Counted from the stretch's first letter, positions 36,453 to 44,645 are shown. The stretch: 64,000 bases of DNA from an uncultured Veillonella sp. (GCF_937981445.1 NZ_CALJON010000015.1:1-64000), one strand, 5' to 3'. A program made the numbers and translations. Notes: generated from the letters alone by a model not told the origin.

Positions 36453-36875
36453 ATGGCTTTTAAAGTATTACAAGTAGACCATATTGGTATCGGTGTTTCT
36501 AACTTAGATGCAACTAAAGACTTCTACAAAAACACCCTTGGCATGGACCATTTGCCAGATGATGAAGTCGTAGAGGAACAAAAAGTAAAAGTAAGCTTTT
36601 TCCCTGTAGGTGATGCAGAACTTGAATTTTTAGAAACAACAGAACCAGATGGACCGATTGGCCGATTTATTGAAAAGAATGGTGGTCGTAATGGTATTCA
36701 ACATATTGCGCTCCGCGTAGATAATATTGAAAATGCCATTGCCGATTTGATGGCTAAAGGTGTTCGTATGATTGATGAAAAACCACGCTACGGTGCAGGT
36801 GGTTCGGCCATTGCCTTTATTCATCCAAAAGCGACTGGCGGGGTTTTAGTTGAACTTTGCCAACGTATGAAGTAA
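36453..36875 (+). CDS. mce: Methylmalonyl-CoA epimerase
   Basis: 140 residues of the VOC (glyoxalase) superfamily with two beta-alpha-beta-beta-beta repeats. Metal ligands are visible as His in VDHIGIGV, His in IQHIALRV and Glu in VELCQ. It converts (R)- to (S)-methylmalonyl-CoA, the form decarboxylated by Mmd. AAGGAG precedes the ATG, and TATAAT at 36424-36429 may be its own -10. Confidence 0.95.
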   Translation: MAFKVLQVDHIGIGVSNLDATKDFYKNTLGMDHLPDDEVVEEQKVKVSFFPVGDAELEFLETTEPDGPIGRFIEKNGGRNGIQHIALRVDNIENAIADLMAKGVRMIDEKPRYGAGGSAIAFIHPKATGGVLVELCQRMK

Positions 36876-36990
36876 GATAATAAGGATATATTATTTATTG
36901 TGCTAGCATGTTCTTAGTGTCATAGGGCTAAGATACACTTGTATAAATAATGCAATACTGCTAAGCGAAGCTTTGTGTTATTGCTAGTGC

Positions 36991-37012
36991 TATACGAAAT
37001 TTGTATAGCAGT
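36991..37012 (+). other. Hairpin in the mce-mmdA gap
   Basis: GCTATAC pairs with GTATAGC around a short loop, with no T-run. The rest of the 214-base gap shows no gene. Confidence 0.45.
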
Positions 37013-37089
37013 GCCCTGTTAGCTAAGAGCAGACTTGTATAATAATCAATATAAGAGAACAAGTAAGATAATATAATGGAGGTATAGTA

Positions 37090-38619
37090 ATGGCAACAGT
37101 CCAAGAGAAGATTGCTTTATTACACAAGAAACTTGAGACTATTAAATTAGGTGGCGGTGAAAAGCGCATTGCCCAACAACACAGCAAAGGTAAAATGACA
37201 GCTCGAGAACGTCTTGCTAAATTATTTGATCCTAATAGCTTTGTTGAAATTGACCAATTCGTAAAACATCGCTGCGTTAACTTTGGCCAAGATAAGAAGG
37301 AATTACCTGGTGAAGGTGTTGTAACAGGCTATGGTACAATTGATGGTCGCTTAGTGTATGCGTTTGCTCAAGATTTCACTGTAGAAGGTGGTTCTTTAGG
37401 GGAAATGCATGCAGCTAAAATCGTTAAAGTACAGCAAATGGCTATGAAAATGGGGGCCCCAATTATCGGTATTAACGATTCCGGCGGAGCTCGTATTCAA
37501 GAAGCTGTAGATGCTTTATCTGGTTTTGGTAAAATATTCTTCCAAAATACAGCAGCATCTGGTGTGATTCCTCAAATCTCCGTTATTATGGGGCCATGTG
37601 CAGGTGGGGCCGTATATTCACCAGCGATTACAGATTTTATTTACATGGTAAAAAATACATCCCAAATGTTTATTACTGGCCCAGCGGTTATTAAATCCGT
37701 AACAGCTGAAGAAGTAACTGCCGAAGATCTTGGCGGTGCTATGGCTCATAATGCAGTATCTGGGGTTGCTCACTTTGCGGCAGAAGACGAAGATGATTGC
37801 TTAGCTCAAATTCGCTACTTATTGACATTCTTGCCAAGCAATAATATGGAAGATGCACCATTAGTTGAAACTGGTGATAGCCCAACACGTGCTGATGAAG
37901 AGCTTAATTCTTTATTACCAGATAATAGCAATATGGCCTACAATATGCTTGATGTTATTGCTAAGGTTGTAGACAATGGTGAATACTATGAAGTGCAACC
38001 ATTCTATGCAACGAATATCATTACTTGCTTTGCTCGTTTTGATGGTCAAAGTGTAGGGATTATTGCTAGCCAACCTAAAGTAATGGCTGGTTGTTTAGAT
38101 ATTAATGCATCCGATAAATGTGCGCGTTTCATCCGCTTCTGCGATGCCTTTAATATTCCTTTAGTTACGTTCGTTGACGTACCAGGCTTCTTGCCAGGGA
38201 CAAACCAAGAATGGGGCGGCATTATCCGTCACGGCGCTAAAATGCTTTACGCATACTCTGAAGCTACTGTACCAAAGGTTACGGTTATTACTCGTAAAGC
38301 TTATGGCGGTGCCTATATTGCTATGTGTTCCCAACATTTAGGGGCTGACCAAGTATTTGCTTGGCCAACAGCGGAAATCGCTGTTATGGGGCCAGCTGGG
38401 GCTGCTAATATTATCTTCAAACGGGATGAAGATAAAGAAGCAAAAACTGCACAGTATGTAGAAGAATTTGCTACTCCTTATAAAGCAGCAGAACGTGGCT
38501 ATGTAGATTCTGTTATTGAACCAAAAGAAACGCGTCCAGCGATTATTCGCTCCCTTGCCATGTTAGCAAGTAAACGTGAAAATAGACCACCTAAGAAACA
38601 TGGTAATATTCCATTATAA
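37090..38619 (+). CDS. mmdA: Methylmalonyl-CoA decarboxylase alpha subunit (carboxyltransferase)
   Basis: 509 residues, crotonase-like carboxyltransferase fold in two halves. INDSGGARIQEAV and MGPCAGGAVYSPA form the acyl-CoA oxyanion hole, and VDVPGFLPGTNQEWGGIIRHGAK the biotin side. It moves the carboxyl group of (S)-methylmalonyl-CoA to biotin on MmdC, releasing propionyl-CoA. GGAGG precedes the ATG. First gene of the mmd operon. Confidence 0.97.
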   Translation: MATVQEKIALLHKKLETIKLGGGEKRIAQQHSKGKMTARERLAKLFDPNSFVEIDQFVKHRCVNFGQDKKELPGEGVVTGYGTIDGRLVYAFAQDFTVEGGSLGEMHAAKIVKVQQMAMKMGAPIIGINDSGGARIQEAVDALSGFGKIFFQNTAASGVIPQISVIMGPCAGGAVYSPAITDFIYMVKNTSQMFITGPAVIKSVTAEEVTAEDLGGAMAHNAVSGVAHFAAEDEDDCLAQIRYLLTFLPSNNMEDAPLVETGDSPTRADEELNSLLPDNSNMAYNMLDVIAKVVDNGEYYEVQPFYATNIITCFARFDGQSVGIIASQPKVMAGCLDINASDKCARFIRFCDAFNIPLVTFVDVPGFLPGTNQEWGGIIRHGAKMLYAYSEATVPKVTVITRKAYGGAYIAMCSQHLGADQVFAWPTAEIAVMGPAGAANIIFKRDEDKEAKTAQYVEEFATPYKAAERGYVDSVIEPKETRPAIIRSLAMLASKRENRPPKKHGNIPL

Positions 38620-38658
38620 TTAGTAGTCTGTTATTACGTATAAGAAGGGAAGCACCAT

Positions 38659-39021
38659 ATGGACATTCAAAATATGCTGATTGCATTGGGCGGTATTATT
38701 GTGCTCTTTATTATTGTTAAAATGGTAAAGCGCAATCAACAGACTGCTCAAGCGTCTACAACTGAAGCACAAGCTTCAACACCTGTTGCCAATGCAGCAC
38801 ATGAGGTGCAAAGTAAGGCGAATGCAGAGGCACCTGTAGAGGAGGACGTTATGGCTGTAATTGCCGCTACTGTAGCAATGCAGGAGGAAGAAGTTATTGC
38901 AGTTATTGCTGCTGCTGTGGCAGCTATGGGCTATGATTCCGATCAAATTGCCTCAATTAAACCAGCAAAACTTAAAAATTGGACATTAGAAGCAAGAATA
39001 AGTGGCAGACGCCAAGGATAA
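38659..39021 (+). CDS. mmdD: Methylmalonyl-CoA decarboxylase delta subunit, apparently including epsilon
   Basis: 120 residues. One N-terminal membrane helix (MLIALGGIIVLFIIVKMVKR) is followed by an Ala/Thr/Glu-rich linker and a C-terminal segment ending WTLEARISGRRQG. Delta joins the alpha and gamma subunits to the membrane-bound beta. The tail contains two similar blocks, VMAVIAATVAM and VIAVIAAAVAAM. An internal in-frame ATG at 38851 with AGAGGAGG five bases upstream would yield a separate 56-residue protein, close to the roughly 55 residues I recall for MmdE of Veillonella parvula. No separate mmdE gene exists here. Confidence 0.9.
   Translation: MDIQNMLIALGGIIVLFIIVKMVKRNQQTAQASTTEAQASTPVANAAHEVQSKANAEAPVEEDVMAVIAATVAMQEEEVIAVIAAAVAAMGYDSDQIASIKPAKLKNWTLEARISGRRQG
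38851..39021 (+). CDS. Possible internally started epsilon-like subunit
   Basis: In-frame within mmdD. ATG 38851 follows AGAGGAGG (38838-38845) at five-base spacing, a better ribosome binding site than many real genes here. The 56-residue product carries the AVIAAAVAAMGYDSDQIAS helix and the WTLEARISGRR tail that I associate with MmdE. The SD-like purines also encode Glu-Glu-Asp, so chance is possible. Confidence 0.45.
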   Translation: MAVIAATVAMQEEEVIAVIAAAVAAMGYDSDQIASIKPAKLKNWTLEARISGRRQG

Positions 39022-39037
39022 TCTAGGAGGTTATACG

Positions 39038-39454
39038 ATGAAAAAATTTGTTATTACTGTAAATGGTACGGCTTATGATGTAGAAGTTAATGAAGTGGGT
39101 GGCACATCTGTGGCTCCAGCAGCGGCACCTCGTGCAGCAGCACCAACACCTGCTCCAGCACCTGTAGTAGCACCGGCTCCTACGCCAGCTCCTGCAGCAC
39201 CAGCAGCGGCTCCTGCACCAGCAAAAGCAGTGCTAGCTGGCGCATTTAGCGTAAACTCTCCTATGCCTGGCAAAATCATTTCCGTTGCAGTTAAATCTGG
39301 CGACGCAGTAAAAGCTAATACAGTGGTATGTATTTTAGAAGCTATGAAAATGCAAAATGAAATTGTAGCTCAAAAAGATGGCGTAGTTGCAGATGTACGA
39401 GTAGCTGCTAATCAGTCTGTAAAAGCTGGTGAAGCACTTGTTGTAATCGAGTAA
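39038..39454 (+). CDS. mmdC: Methylmalonyl-CoA decarboxylase gamma subunit (biotin carrier)
   Basis: 138 residues. A short N-terminal domain is followed by a flexible Ala/Pro linker (about residues 27-65) and a biotinyl domain with the biotinylated lysine in EAMKMQN. It shuttles the carboxyl group from MmdA to MmdB. The ATG at 39038 has GGAGG eight bases ahead. The in-frame ATG at 39002 lies inside mmdD and is not favoured. Confidence 0.96.
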   Translation: MKKFVITVNGTAYDVEVNEVGGTSVAPAAAPRAAAPTPAPAPVVAPAPTPAPAAPAAAPAPAKAVLAGAFSVNSPMPGKIISVAVKSGDAVKANTVVCILEAMKMQNEIVAQKDGVVADVRVAANQSVKAGEALVVIE

Positions 39455-39500
39455 TTTACACCTATTGGCAGATTGAGTGTTTGATTTCAATTGACCGATT

Positions 39501-39541
39501 TAGGGGGGGATTGCTCAAGGGTAATTTCCCCCCTATTTTTA
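39501..39541 (+). terminator. Terminator-like hairpin between mmdC and mmdB
   Basis: TAGGGGGGGA (39501-39510) pairs with TTTCCCCCCTA (39525-39535) and runs into TTTTT. mmdB, which the complex needs, starts 44 bases later, and no clear promoter lies between, so this is probably partial termination. Confidence 0.75.
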
Positions 39542-39584
39542 TAGGTGGATAGGTGTAAATTGGCTTGGTGTAGGAGGGCTTTTT

Positions 39585-40754
39585 ATGAGTTCGTTATTTG
39601 TTGAATACCCTTGGTTAAATGAATTATTAATGGGCTTTACAGGCTTTCATGTAGGTCATTTAATCATGCTTTGCATTGGTGGGTTGCTAATTTTCTTAGC
39701 TGCTCGCTATGATTATGAACCAGTACTTTTATTGCCTATGGGTTTTGGCTGTATGTTAGCTAATATTCCTTTCTCTTCAGCAGTATCCGAAGAGGCCGGA
39801 GCAGTAGGGTTTTTGATTACCTTATACCAATCGGGCATTGCAAATGAATTATTTCCTGTACTTATTTTTATTGCCATTGGCGCTATGTGTGATTTTACAC
39901 CACTCATGCGTAGACCGTCAGTTATGCTATTTGCAGCGGCTGCACAATTTGGTATTTTTGCTACTGCTATTGGCGGAGCCTTACTAGGTTTTGATTATGT
40001 ACATGCTGCAGCTATTTCCATTATTGGTGCCGCTGATGGTCCCACTACTATTTATGTGGCATCTCGTCATGCTGTCGACATGTTAGGACCATTGTCTGTG
40101 GCAGCTTATTGCTACATGTCTTTAGTACCAGTTATTCAGCCACCAGTTATTAGAGCGATTACGTCTAAGAAAGAACGGCAAATTCGCATGGATTTTGAAG
40201 AAGAAAAACCAGTATCGAAAATGGCGAAAGTATTATTCCCTATTATGATTACTATCATTGCAGGGATTGTAGCACCTATTTCGGTAGCTTTGATTGGGGC
40301 CTTAATGTTTGGCAACTTATTAAAAGAATCTGGCGTTACTGACTCCCTATCCCAAGCAGCACAGAATGAATTATCTAACCTTGTTACCCTCGTGCTCGGT
40401 ATTACTGTAGGTTCCACCATGACGGCGGACAATTTCTTGACTTTAGATGTTTTTAAAATTCTCTGCCTTGGTGCTGTAGCCTTCGTATTTGATACAGTAG
40501 GGGGCATAGTATTTGCTAAAATTTACAATCTTTTTGCTAAAAAGAAAATTAATCCTATGATTGGGGCTTGTGGTATTTCTGCATTCCCTATGTCTGGTCG
40601 TGTAGTAGCTAAGATGGCATTAAAAGAAGATAATACAAACTTTATTATTCAACATGCCATTGGTGTTAATGTGGCCGGTCAAATTGCATCCGTAGTGGCT
40701 GGTGGTTTAGTATTAGCTTTAATCCCAGCACTTGGTCAATTAATTGCTCGTTAG
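39585..40754 (+). CDS. mmdB: Methylmalonyl-CoA decarboxylase beta subunit (sodium pump)
   Basis: 389 residues, about nine to eleven membrane helices, OadB/MmdB/GcdB family. It frees CO2 from carboxybiotin and uses the energy to export Na+. GAADGPTTIYVASR, LVLGITVGSTMTADNFL and the segment GACGISAFPMSGRVV contain the conserved Asp, Asn and Ser of the ion path. GGAGGG precedes the ATG. Confidence 0.97.
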   Translation: MSSLFVEYPWLNELLMGFTGFHVGHLIMLCIGGLLIFLAARYDYEPVLLLPMGFGCMLANIPFSSAVSEEAGAVGFLITLYQSGIANELFPVLIFIAIGAMCDFTPLMRRPSVMLFAAAAQFGIFATAIGGALLGFDYVHAAAISIIGAADGPTTIYVASRHAVDMLGPLSVAAYCYMSLVPVIQPPVIRAITSKKERQIRMDFEEEKPVSKMAKVLFPIMITIIAGIVAPISVALIGALMFGNLLKESGVTDSLSQAAQNELSNLVTLVLGITVGSTMTADNFLTLDVFKILCLGAVAFVFDTVGGIVFAKIYNLFAKKKINPMIGACGISAFPMSGRVVAKMALKEDNTNFIIQHAIGVNVAGQIASVVAGGLVLALIPALGQLIAR

Positions 40755-40770
40755 TAGAGGAGGGGATCCT

Positions 40771-40896
40771 ATGACTGATGTAGAAGCAGCTGTATTGCAA
40801 ATGTGTATTGCATTACCTGTAATGTTTATTGTAATTTGTGGCTTTATTTTAGCTACTAAAGGGTTAGTAAGTTTATTCCCTGAAAAAGATGCATAA
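40771..40896 (+). CDS. 41-residue membrane protein at the end of the mmd operon
   Basis: MTDVEAAVLQMCIALPVMFI starts a 41-residue ORF with one membrane helix (about residues 10-28) and a short charged tail (SLFPEKDA). AGAGGAGG lies seven bases before the ATG, 16 bases after the mmdB stop, and the operon terminator follows it. The helix-then-KGLVSLF layout loosely resembles OadG/MmdD-type small subunits. It is short enough to be missed by length-filtered gene finders. The function is inferred only from position. Confidence 0.7.
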   Translation: MTDVEAAVLQMCIALPVMFIVICGFILATKGLVSLFPEKDA

Positions 40897-40921
40897 TAAT
40901 TAACATATCCACCTGAAATAA

Positions 40922-40974
40922 CCACCTCAACGATGGCTGTACGAACAGTGTATTTTTGAGGTGGATTTTTTTTG
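40922..40974 (+). terminator. Terminator of the mmd operon
   Basis: CCACCTCA (40922-40929) pairs with TGAGGTGG (40957-40964), followed by eight T. The rest of the gap up to 41298 is AT-rich and contains two TGAGAAT half-sites (40995, 41041) and the ferredoxin promoter. Confidence 0.85.
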
Positions 40975-41186
40975 TCTGTTCTACGGCTATTTAATTGAGA
41001 ATAAAACCTAATTTAAAATTCATCTTTTGTAAAATTAAATGAGAATTAAGTAGATGCCTATTCTTGGGAAATACATAAGGTGTAGAAAATGAAAATGTGT
41101 ATCAAATAGCGTAATAGAGCCATTGTTCTATGCAAAATAGTTGTAGGCACTTGCTAAAAAATAATAACAAATCATTCTCCATAAGT

Positions 41187-41215
41187 TTGACAAGAAGGAA
41201 AAATCGTGTCATAAT
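41187..41215 (+). promoter_or_regulatory. Promoter of the ferredoxin gene
   Basis: A perfect TTGACA (41187-41192), 17 bases, CATAAT (41210-41215). Confidence 0.75.
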
Positions 41216-41298
41216 GAGAATATAAATTTTAAGGTAAGTTCCTTAACGAGTTGATAATCAAGAAGTTATCTAGTATATTTTTTTGGAGGTGTCCAATC

Positions 41299-41466
41299 AT
41301 GAGAGTTATCGGTGATGAATGTATTAAATGTGGTTCTTGTGCTTCTGTGTGTCCAGTAGGCGCTATCAGCGAAGGCGAACTTAAATACGAAATCAATGAC
41401 ACTTGTATCGACTGCGGTTCTTGCGAATCCGTTTGCCCAGTTGGTACAATCCATCCAGCAGAATAA
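41299..41466 (+). CDS. Ferredoxin, 2[4Fe-4S]
   Basis: 55 residues with two cluster motifs, CIKCGSCASVCPVG and CIDCGSCESVCPVG, in the classical clostridial arrangement. It is a soluble low-potential electron carrier, probably for pyruvate oxidoreductase and hydrogenase. The ATG at 41299 has GGAGGTG upstream; a 16-codon extension is not used. It has its own promoter and terminator. Confidence 0.96.
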   Translation: MRVIGDECIKCGSCASVCPVGAISEGELKYEINDTCIDCGSCESVCPVGTIHPAE

Positions 41467-41476
41467 TTTGGATGCT

Positions 41477-41504
41477 TAAAGCCCTCTTCGGAGGGCTTTT
41501 TTTG
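41477..41504 (+). terminator. Terminator after ferredoxin
   Basis: AAAGCCCTC-TTCG-GAGGGCTTT with a stable TTCG loop and a T-run. Confidence 0.93.
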
Positions 41505-41655
41505 TATGTAAATTTTTTTATGGACGTTTTTCTTATCTGTAGTTAGAGTCTACGCTTCATAGATTGTAAGCGTAGGCGTTTTGTATTACACTAACCTCTG
41601 AAGACTTATGTATTACTTACGAAATATGTATTAATCATGCAAAAGAGGTGTAAGG

Positions 41656-42246
41656 ATGGATAATAAGAAGATTGGTCAACTTATTTTGCAGTTGCGCACA
41701 GAAAAAGGTTTGACACAGCAAGAAGTGGCCGAGCTGCTCCATATAACTAATAAAACGGTGTCTAAGTGGGAATGTGGGAAGGGGGTACCGGATATTGCCT
41801 TATGGGAGCCTTTAGCTCAAGTATTAGGGGCAGATGTATTAAAATTATTACAAGGTGGTTTGGCACAAAATTGCAGTGATATGGGAAATATTCGGCGTAT
41901 AAAGATTTATGTTTGCCCTCACTGTGGTAATATTTTAACTAGTACAAGTAATGCGCATTTAAATTGTTGTGGGAGGCAATTAGAACCCCTTCATTTTAGC
42001 CCTGGTGATGATAGGCATCGCCCAAGTATTGATAGTGTAGATGGTGATTTTTATATACACTTTAATCATCCTATGACTAAATCAGATTATATTTATTTTG
42101 TTGCATATGTATATGATGATTTCCTTTGGTTACAGCGATTATATGCAGAGCAAGAGGCGGCGTTACGAATCCCGTGGATGAAACGCGGTGGCAAGCTGTT
42201 AGTATACTGTAATCATGGAGCGTTTGTATATAATCGAGTATTTTAA
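41656..42246 (+). CDS. XRE-family HTH regulator with zinc ribbon and desulfoferrodoxin-like domain
   Basis: 196 residues. An N-terminal helix-turn-helix (residues 5-60, LTQQEVAELLHITNKTVSKWECG) is followed by a zinc-ribbon-like CPHCGN...CCGRQL (about 92-112) and a C-terminal domain with NHPMTKSDYIYFVAYVYDD, similar to the iron domain of desulfoferrodoxin. There one iron-ligand His position is Asp (KSDYI), so it may sense rather than catalyse. A redox- or metal-responsive DNA-binding role is inferred. Its targets are unknown. AGAGGTG precedes the ATG. Confidence 0.82.
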   Translation: MDNKKIGQLILQLRTEKGLTQQEVAELLHITNKTVSKWECGKGVPDIALWEPLAQVLGADVLKLLQGGLAQNCSDMGNIRRIKIYVCPHCGNILTSTSNAHLNCCGRQLEPLHFSPGDDRHRPSIDSVDGDFYIHFNHPMTKSDYIYFVAYVYDDFLWLQRLYAEQEAALRIPWMKRGGKLLVYCNHGAFVYNRVF

Positions 42247-42257
42247 ATTAGGAAAAT

Positions 42258-42292
42258 AAAAAGACCATACTTTGAGGTATGGTCTTTTTTTC
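42258..42292 (+). terminator. Terminator after the HTH regulator
   Basis: AAAAAGACCATAC pairs with GTATGGTCTTTTT around a short loop, with an extended T-run. Confidence 0.92.
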
Positions 42293-42302
42293 GTACCTCG
42301 AA

Positions 42303-42412
42303 GGACTGAGTCAATGAATCGGTGGCGGTGTTAGTCGATGAATCAGTGGATGAGGCGGTAAATGAATCAATGAGACAGTCAATGAGTGGATGAGGTAGTG
42401 CTAGTCGATACG
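42303..42412. repeat. Degenerate repeat ahead of lspA
   Basis: Variants of GTCAATGAATC and GAGTGGATGAGG recur through about 110 bases (for example GATGAATCAGTGGATGAGGC then AATGAGTGGATGAGGT). No reading frame with a start signal crosses it. Confidence 0.65.
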
Positions 42413-42503
42413 ATATAAGTTTATAAGGGATGAGAATAGACAAATTGATTCTTTATAGCTTACAATAAAGAGTAATAAACTATAAAAAGGATGAGTATAA
42501 GAG

Positions 42504-42953
42504 ATGGTTTTATATGTAATAATCGGATGTTTATGGCTGATTTTAGATCAATTTACGAAGATTTATGTGCAGCAGTCGATGCACTTAGGTGAATCTATAG
42601 CGATTATACCTAATGTATTTCATTTTACTTATATTTTAAATAAAGGTGCCGCTTTCGGTATATTGGAAGACCAAAGGGTATTTTTTTTGACTATTGTAAT
42701 CATACTGTTAGGTGTGCTTTTTTATTTACGCCAATACATAATGAATGGTTCTAGAGCGCTAAAATTAGGCACGGCGTTATTAGTGAGTGGCGCGCTTGGC
42801 AATGGCTGGGATCGCTTTCATTTAGGTGCAGTAGTAGATTTTTTCGATTTTAGAATATGGCCAATTTTTAATATTGCTGATATTGGTATTTGCCTTGGTG
42901 TGGCGGCCTTGATTTATCATGTGTGGCGCCAACCGGAGAAGGGAGATAAATAG
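42504..42953 (+). CDS. lspA: Lipoprotein signal peptidase
   Basis: 149 residues with four membrane helices. The aspartyl protease pair lies in the GAVVDFFDF and FNIADIGI blocks. NKGAAFGIL and GNGWDRFHLG are LspA signatures. It cleaves diacylglyceryl prolipoproteins, such as the one encoded at 46522. It directly abuts rluD, the common lspA-rluD-pyrR order of Firmicutes. Confidence 0.95.
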   Translation: MVLYVIIGCLWLILDQFTKIYVQQSMHLGESIAIIPNVFHFTYILNKGAAFGILEDQRVFFLTIVIILLGVLFYLRQYIMNGSRALKLGTALLVSGALGNGWDRFHLGAVVDFFDFRIWPIFNIADIGICLGVAALIYHVWRQPEKGDK

Positions 42954-43931
42954 ATGAGTCAAATAGATATAATCACTGAGGATGCATTACAGGCAAATTC
43001 ATCGTCTCAGGCTGGCGAAGTGAAACAGTTTACAGTGCCTTCTACGGCAGAAGGGACCCGGTTAGATGTGTATTTAACGGACTTATTAGAAGGGTCCCGC
43101 AGTTATGTGAAACAGCTTGTAAAGCAGGGCCTTGTAAAGGTAAATGGCAAGGGGGGCAAAAGCAATTTAAAATTGTCCAGTGGTGTCCTTGTAGAAGTGG
43201 AAATTCCAGCACCACAATCGGTAGAAGTAAAACCAGAGAATATTCCCCTCAATATTTTATTTGAAGATCACGATATAATTATTATCAACAAAGCCCGTGG
43301 CATGGTAGTTCATCCTGCAGTGGGCAATTATAGCGGTACCTTAGTGAATGCTCTTTTATATCATTGTAAGGATTTGTCGGGGATTAATGGTGAAATTCGC
43401 CCTGGCATAGTGCATCGCTTAGATAAGGATACATCAGGTGTTATGATGGCAGCTAAAAATGATGCAGCTCATATCGGTTTGGCTGAACAGGTAAAAGCCC
43501 ATACAGCGCAGCGCACATATTATGCATTGGTACAAGGCAATATTGTAGAAGAGCGCGGCGTTATTAAAGCGCCTATTGGCCGTCATCCTAAAGATCGAAT
43601 GAAAATGGCCGTTGTGTTTGAAAATAGTAAGGATGCGATTACTCATTTTAAAGTGTTGGAACGATATGGCAAGCATACCTTAGTTGAATGTCAGTTAGAA
43701 ACTGGCCGGACCCATCAGATTCGCGTTCATTTTGCACATATAGGACATCCTGTAGTTAATGATCCTTTCTACGGGTATAGAAAAATGGACTTTCCTATTG
43801 AGGGACAGGCTCTTCATTCGCATAGTTTACGATTGACACATCCTATTACGGGGAAGGAATTGTATTTTGAAGCACCTTTACCAGAGGACTTTTTAGCATC
43901 TATTGAATATGCAAAGGAACATAATCGTTAA
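42954..43931 (+). CDS. Ribosomal large-subunit pseudouridine synthase, RluD family
   Basis: 325 residues. An N-terminal S4 RNA-binding domain (GTRLDVYLTDLLEGSRSYVKQLV) is followed by the RluA-type catalytic core with the active-site Asp in HRLDKDTSG. It should isomerise uridines in 23S rRNA helix 69. The start directly follows the lspA stop codon. The first 25 residues are a polar extension. Confidence 0.93.
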   Translation: MSQIDIITEDALQANSSSQAGEVKQFTVPSTAEGTRLDVYLTDLLEGSRSYVKQLVKQGLVKVNGKGGKSNLKLSSGVLVEVEIPAPQSVEVKPENIPLNILFEDHDIIIINKARGMVVHPAVGNYSGTLVNALLYHCKDLSGINGEIRPGIVHRLDKDTSGVMMAAKNDAAHIGLAEQVKAHTAQRTYYALVQGNIVEERGVIKAPIGRHPKDRMKMAVVFENSKDAITHFKVLERYGKHTLVECQLETGRTHQIRVHFAHIGHPVVNDPFYGYRKMDFPIEGQALHSHSLRLTHPITGKELYFEAPLPEDFLASIEYAKEHNR

Positions 43932-43966
43932 TTAGCTGAGCCTTTGACGATATATGTGAGGAGGAT

Positions 43967-44518
43967 ATGATGGCAGATAAAGTAAAAGACTTAGGCCGTG
44001 ATGGGGATAGTCGTATTTTAATGGATGAGCAAGCTATGATGCGCGCTGTGCGCCGTATTAGCCATGAAATTTTAGAGCGTAATAAAGGCTTAGAAAATGC
44101 CATGATCATCGGTATTGAGCGGCGCGGTATTTACTTAGCGAATCGCTTGCAGAAACAGATTGAAGCCATTGAAGGCACGTCTATTGAAGTAGGAACTATG
44201 AATGTGGCACTCTATCGAGACGACCGCAATACTAAAGCTAAAGAAGGAACCCCGTTTACCCTAGATACAACAGGGAAGCTAGTTATTTTAGTGGATGATG
44301 TGCTATATACGGGACGGACCATTCGAGCCGCTTTAAATGCATTAATGGAAGTGGGGCGGCCTAGAGCCATTCAGCTGGCTGTTTTAGTGGATCGTGGCCA
44401 TCGTGAGTTGCCCATTCGGGCTGACTATGTGGGAAAAAATATTCCTACCTCTCATTCCGAAACGGTTCGCGTTAATGTAGTGGAACAAGATGGCGTGGAT
44501 AGCGTTACGATTTCCTAA
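43967..44518 (+). CDS. pyrR: PyrR, pyrimidine operon regulator / uracil phosphoribosyltransferase
   Basis: 183 residues, type I PRTase fold. LVILVDDVLYTGRTIRAAL is the PRPP-binding loop. In Firmicutes PyrR binds pyr leader RNA when UMP is high, causing attenuation. No PyrR-type leader or pyr operon appears in this window. GAGGAGG precedes the ATG (a second ATG follows directly). Confidence 0.95.
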   Translation: MMADKVKDLGRDGDSRILMDEQAMMRAVRRISHEILERNKGLENAMIIGIERRGIYLANRLQKQIEAIEGTSIEVGTMNVALYRDDRNTKAKEGTPFTLDTTGKLVILVDDVLYTGRTIRAALNALMEVGRPRAIQLAVLVDRGHRELPIRADYVGKNIPTSHSETVRVNVVEQDGVDSVTIS

Positions 44519-44586
44519 ATTAGGACACAATGTTTGATGACATAGATGGCTAATTGGGATTTTTAATGTTACTTTAAGATGGTTAG

Positions 44587-44645
44587 ATGTGATTAATAGT
44601 ATTTGATGATACGAAGATATTTAATCACATTTTGGATTTTTTTAG
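44587..44645 (+). terminator. Terminator after pyrR
   Basis: ATGTGATTA (44587-44595) pairs with TAATCACAT (44622-44630), followed by a T-rich tract ending in seven T. Confidence 0.7.

Noticed and set aside
36876..37089. tRNA or small RNA gene in the mce-mmdA gap
   Set aside because: One AT-rich hairpin is present, but no cloverleaf, T-loop GTTCGA or terminator could be found.
40995..41047. Two TGAGAAT half-sites as a Fur operator for ferredoxin
   Set aside because: They are direct rather than inverted, 46 bases apart and far upstream of the promoter; kept only as a weak note.
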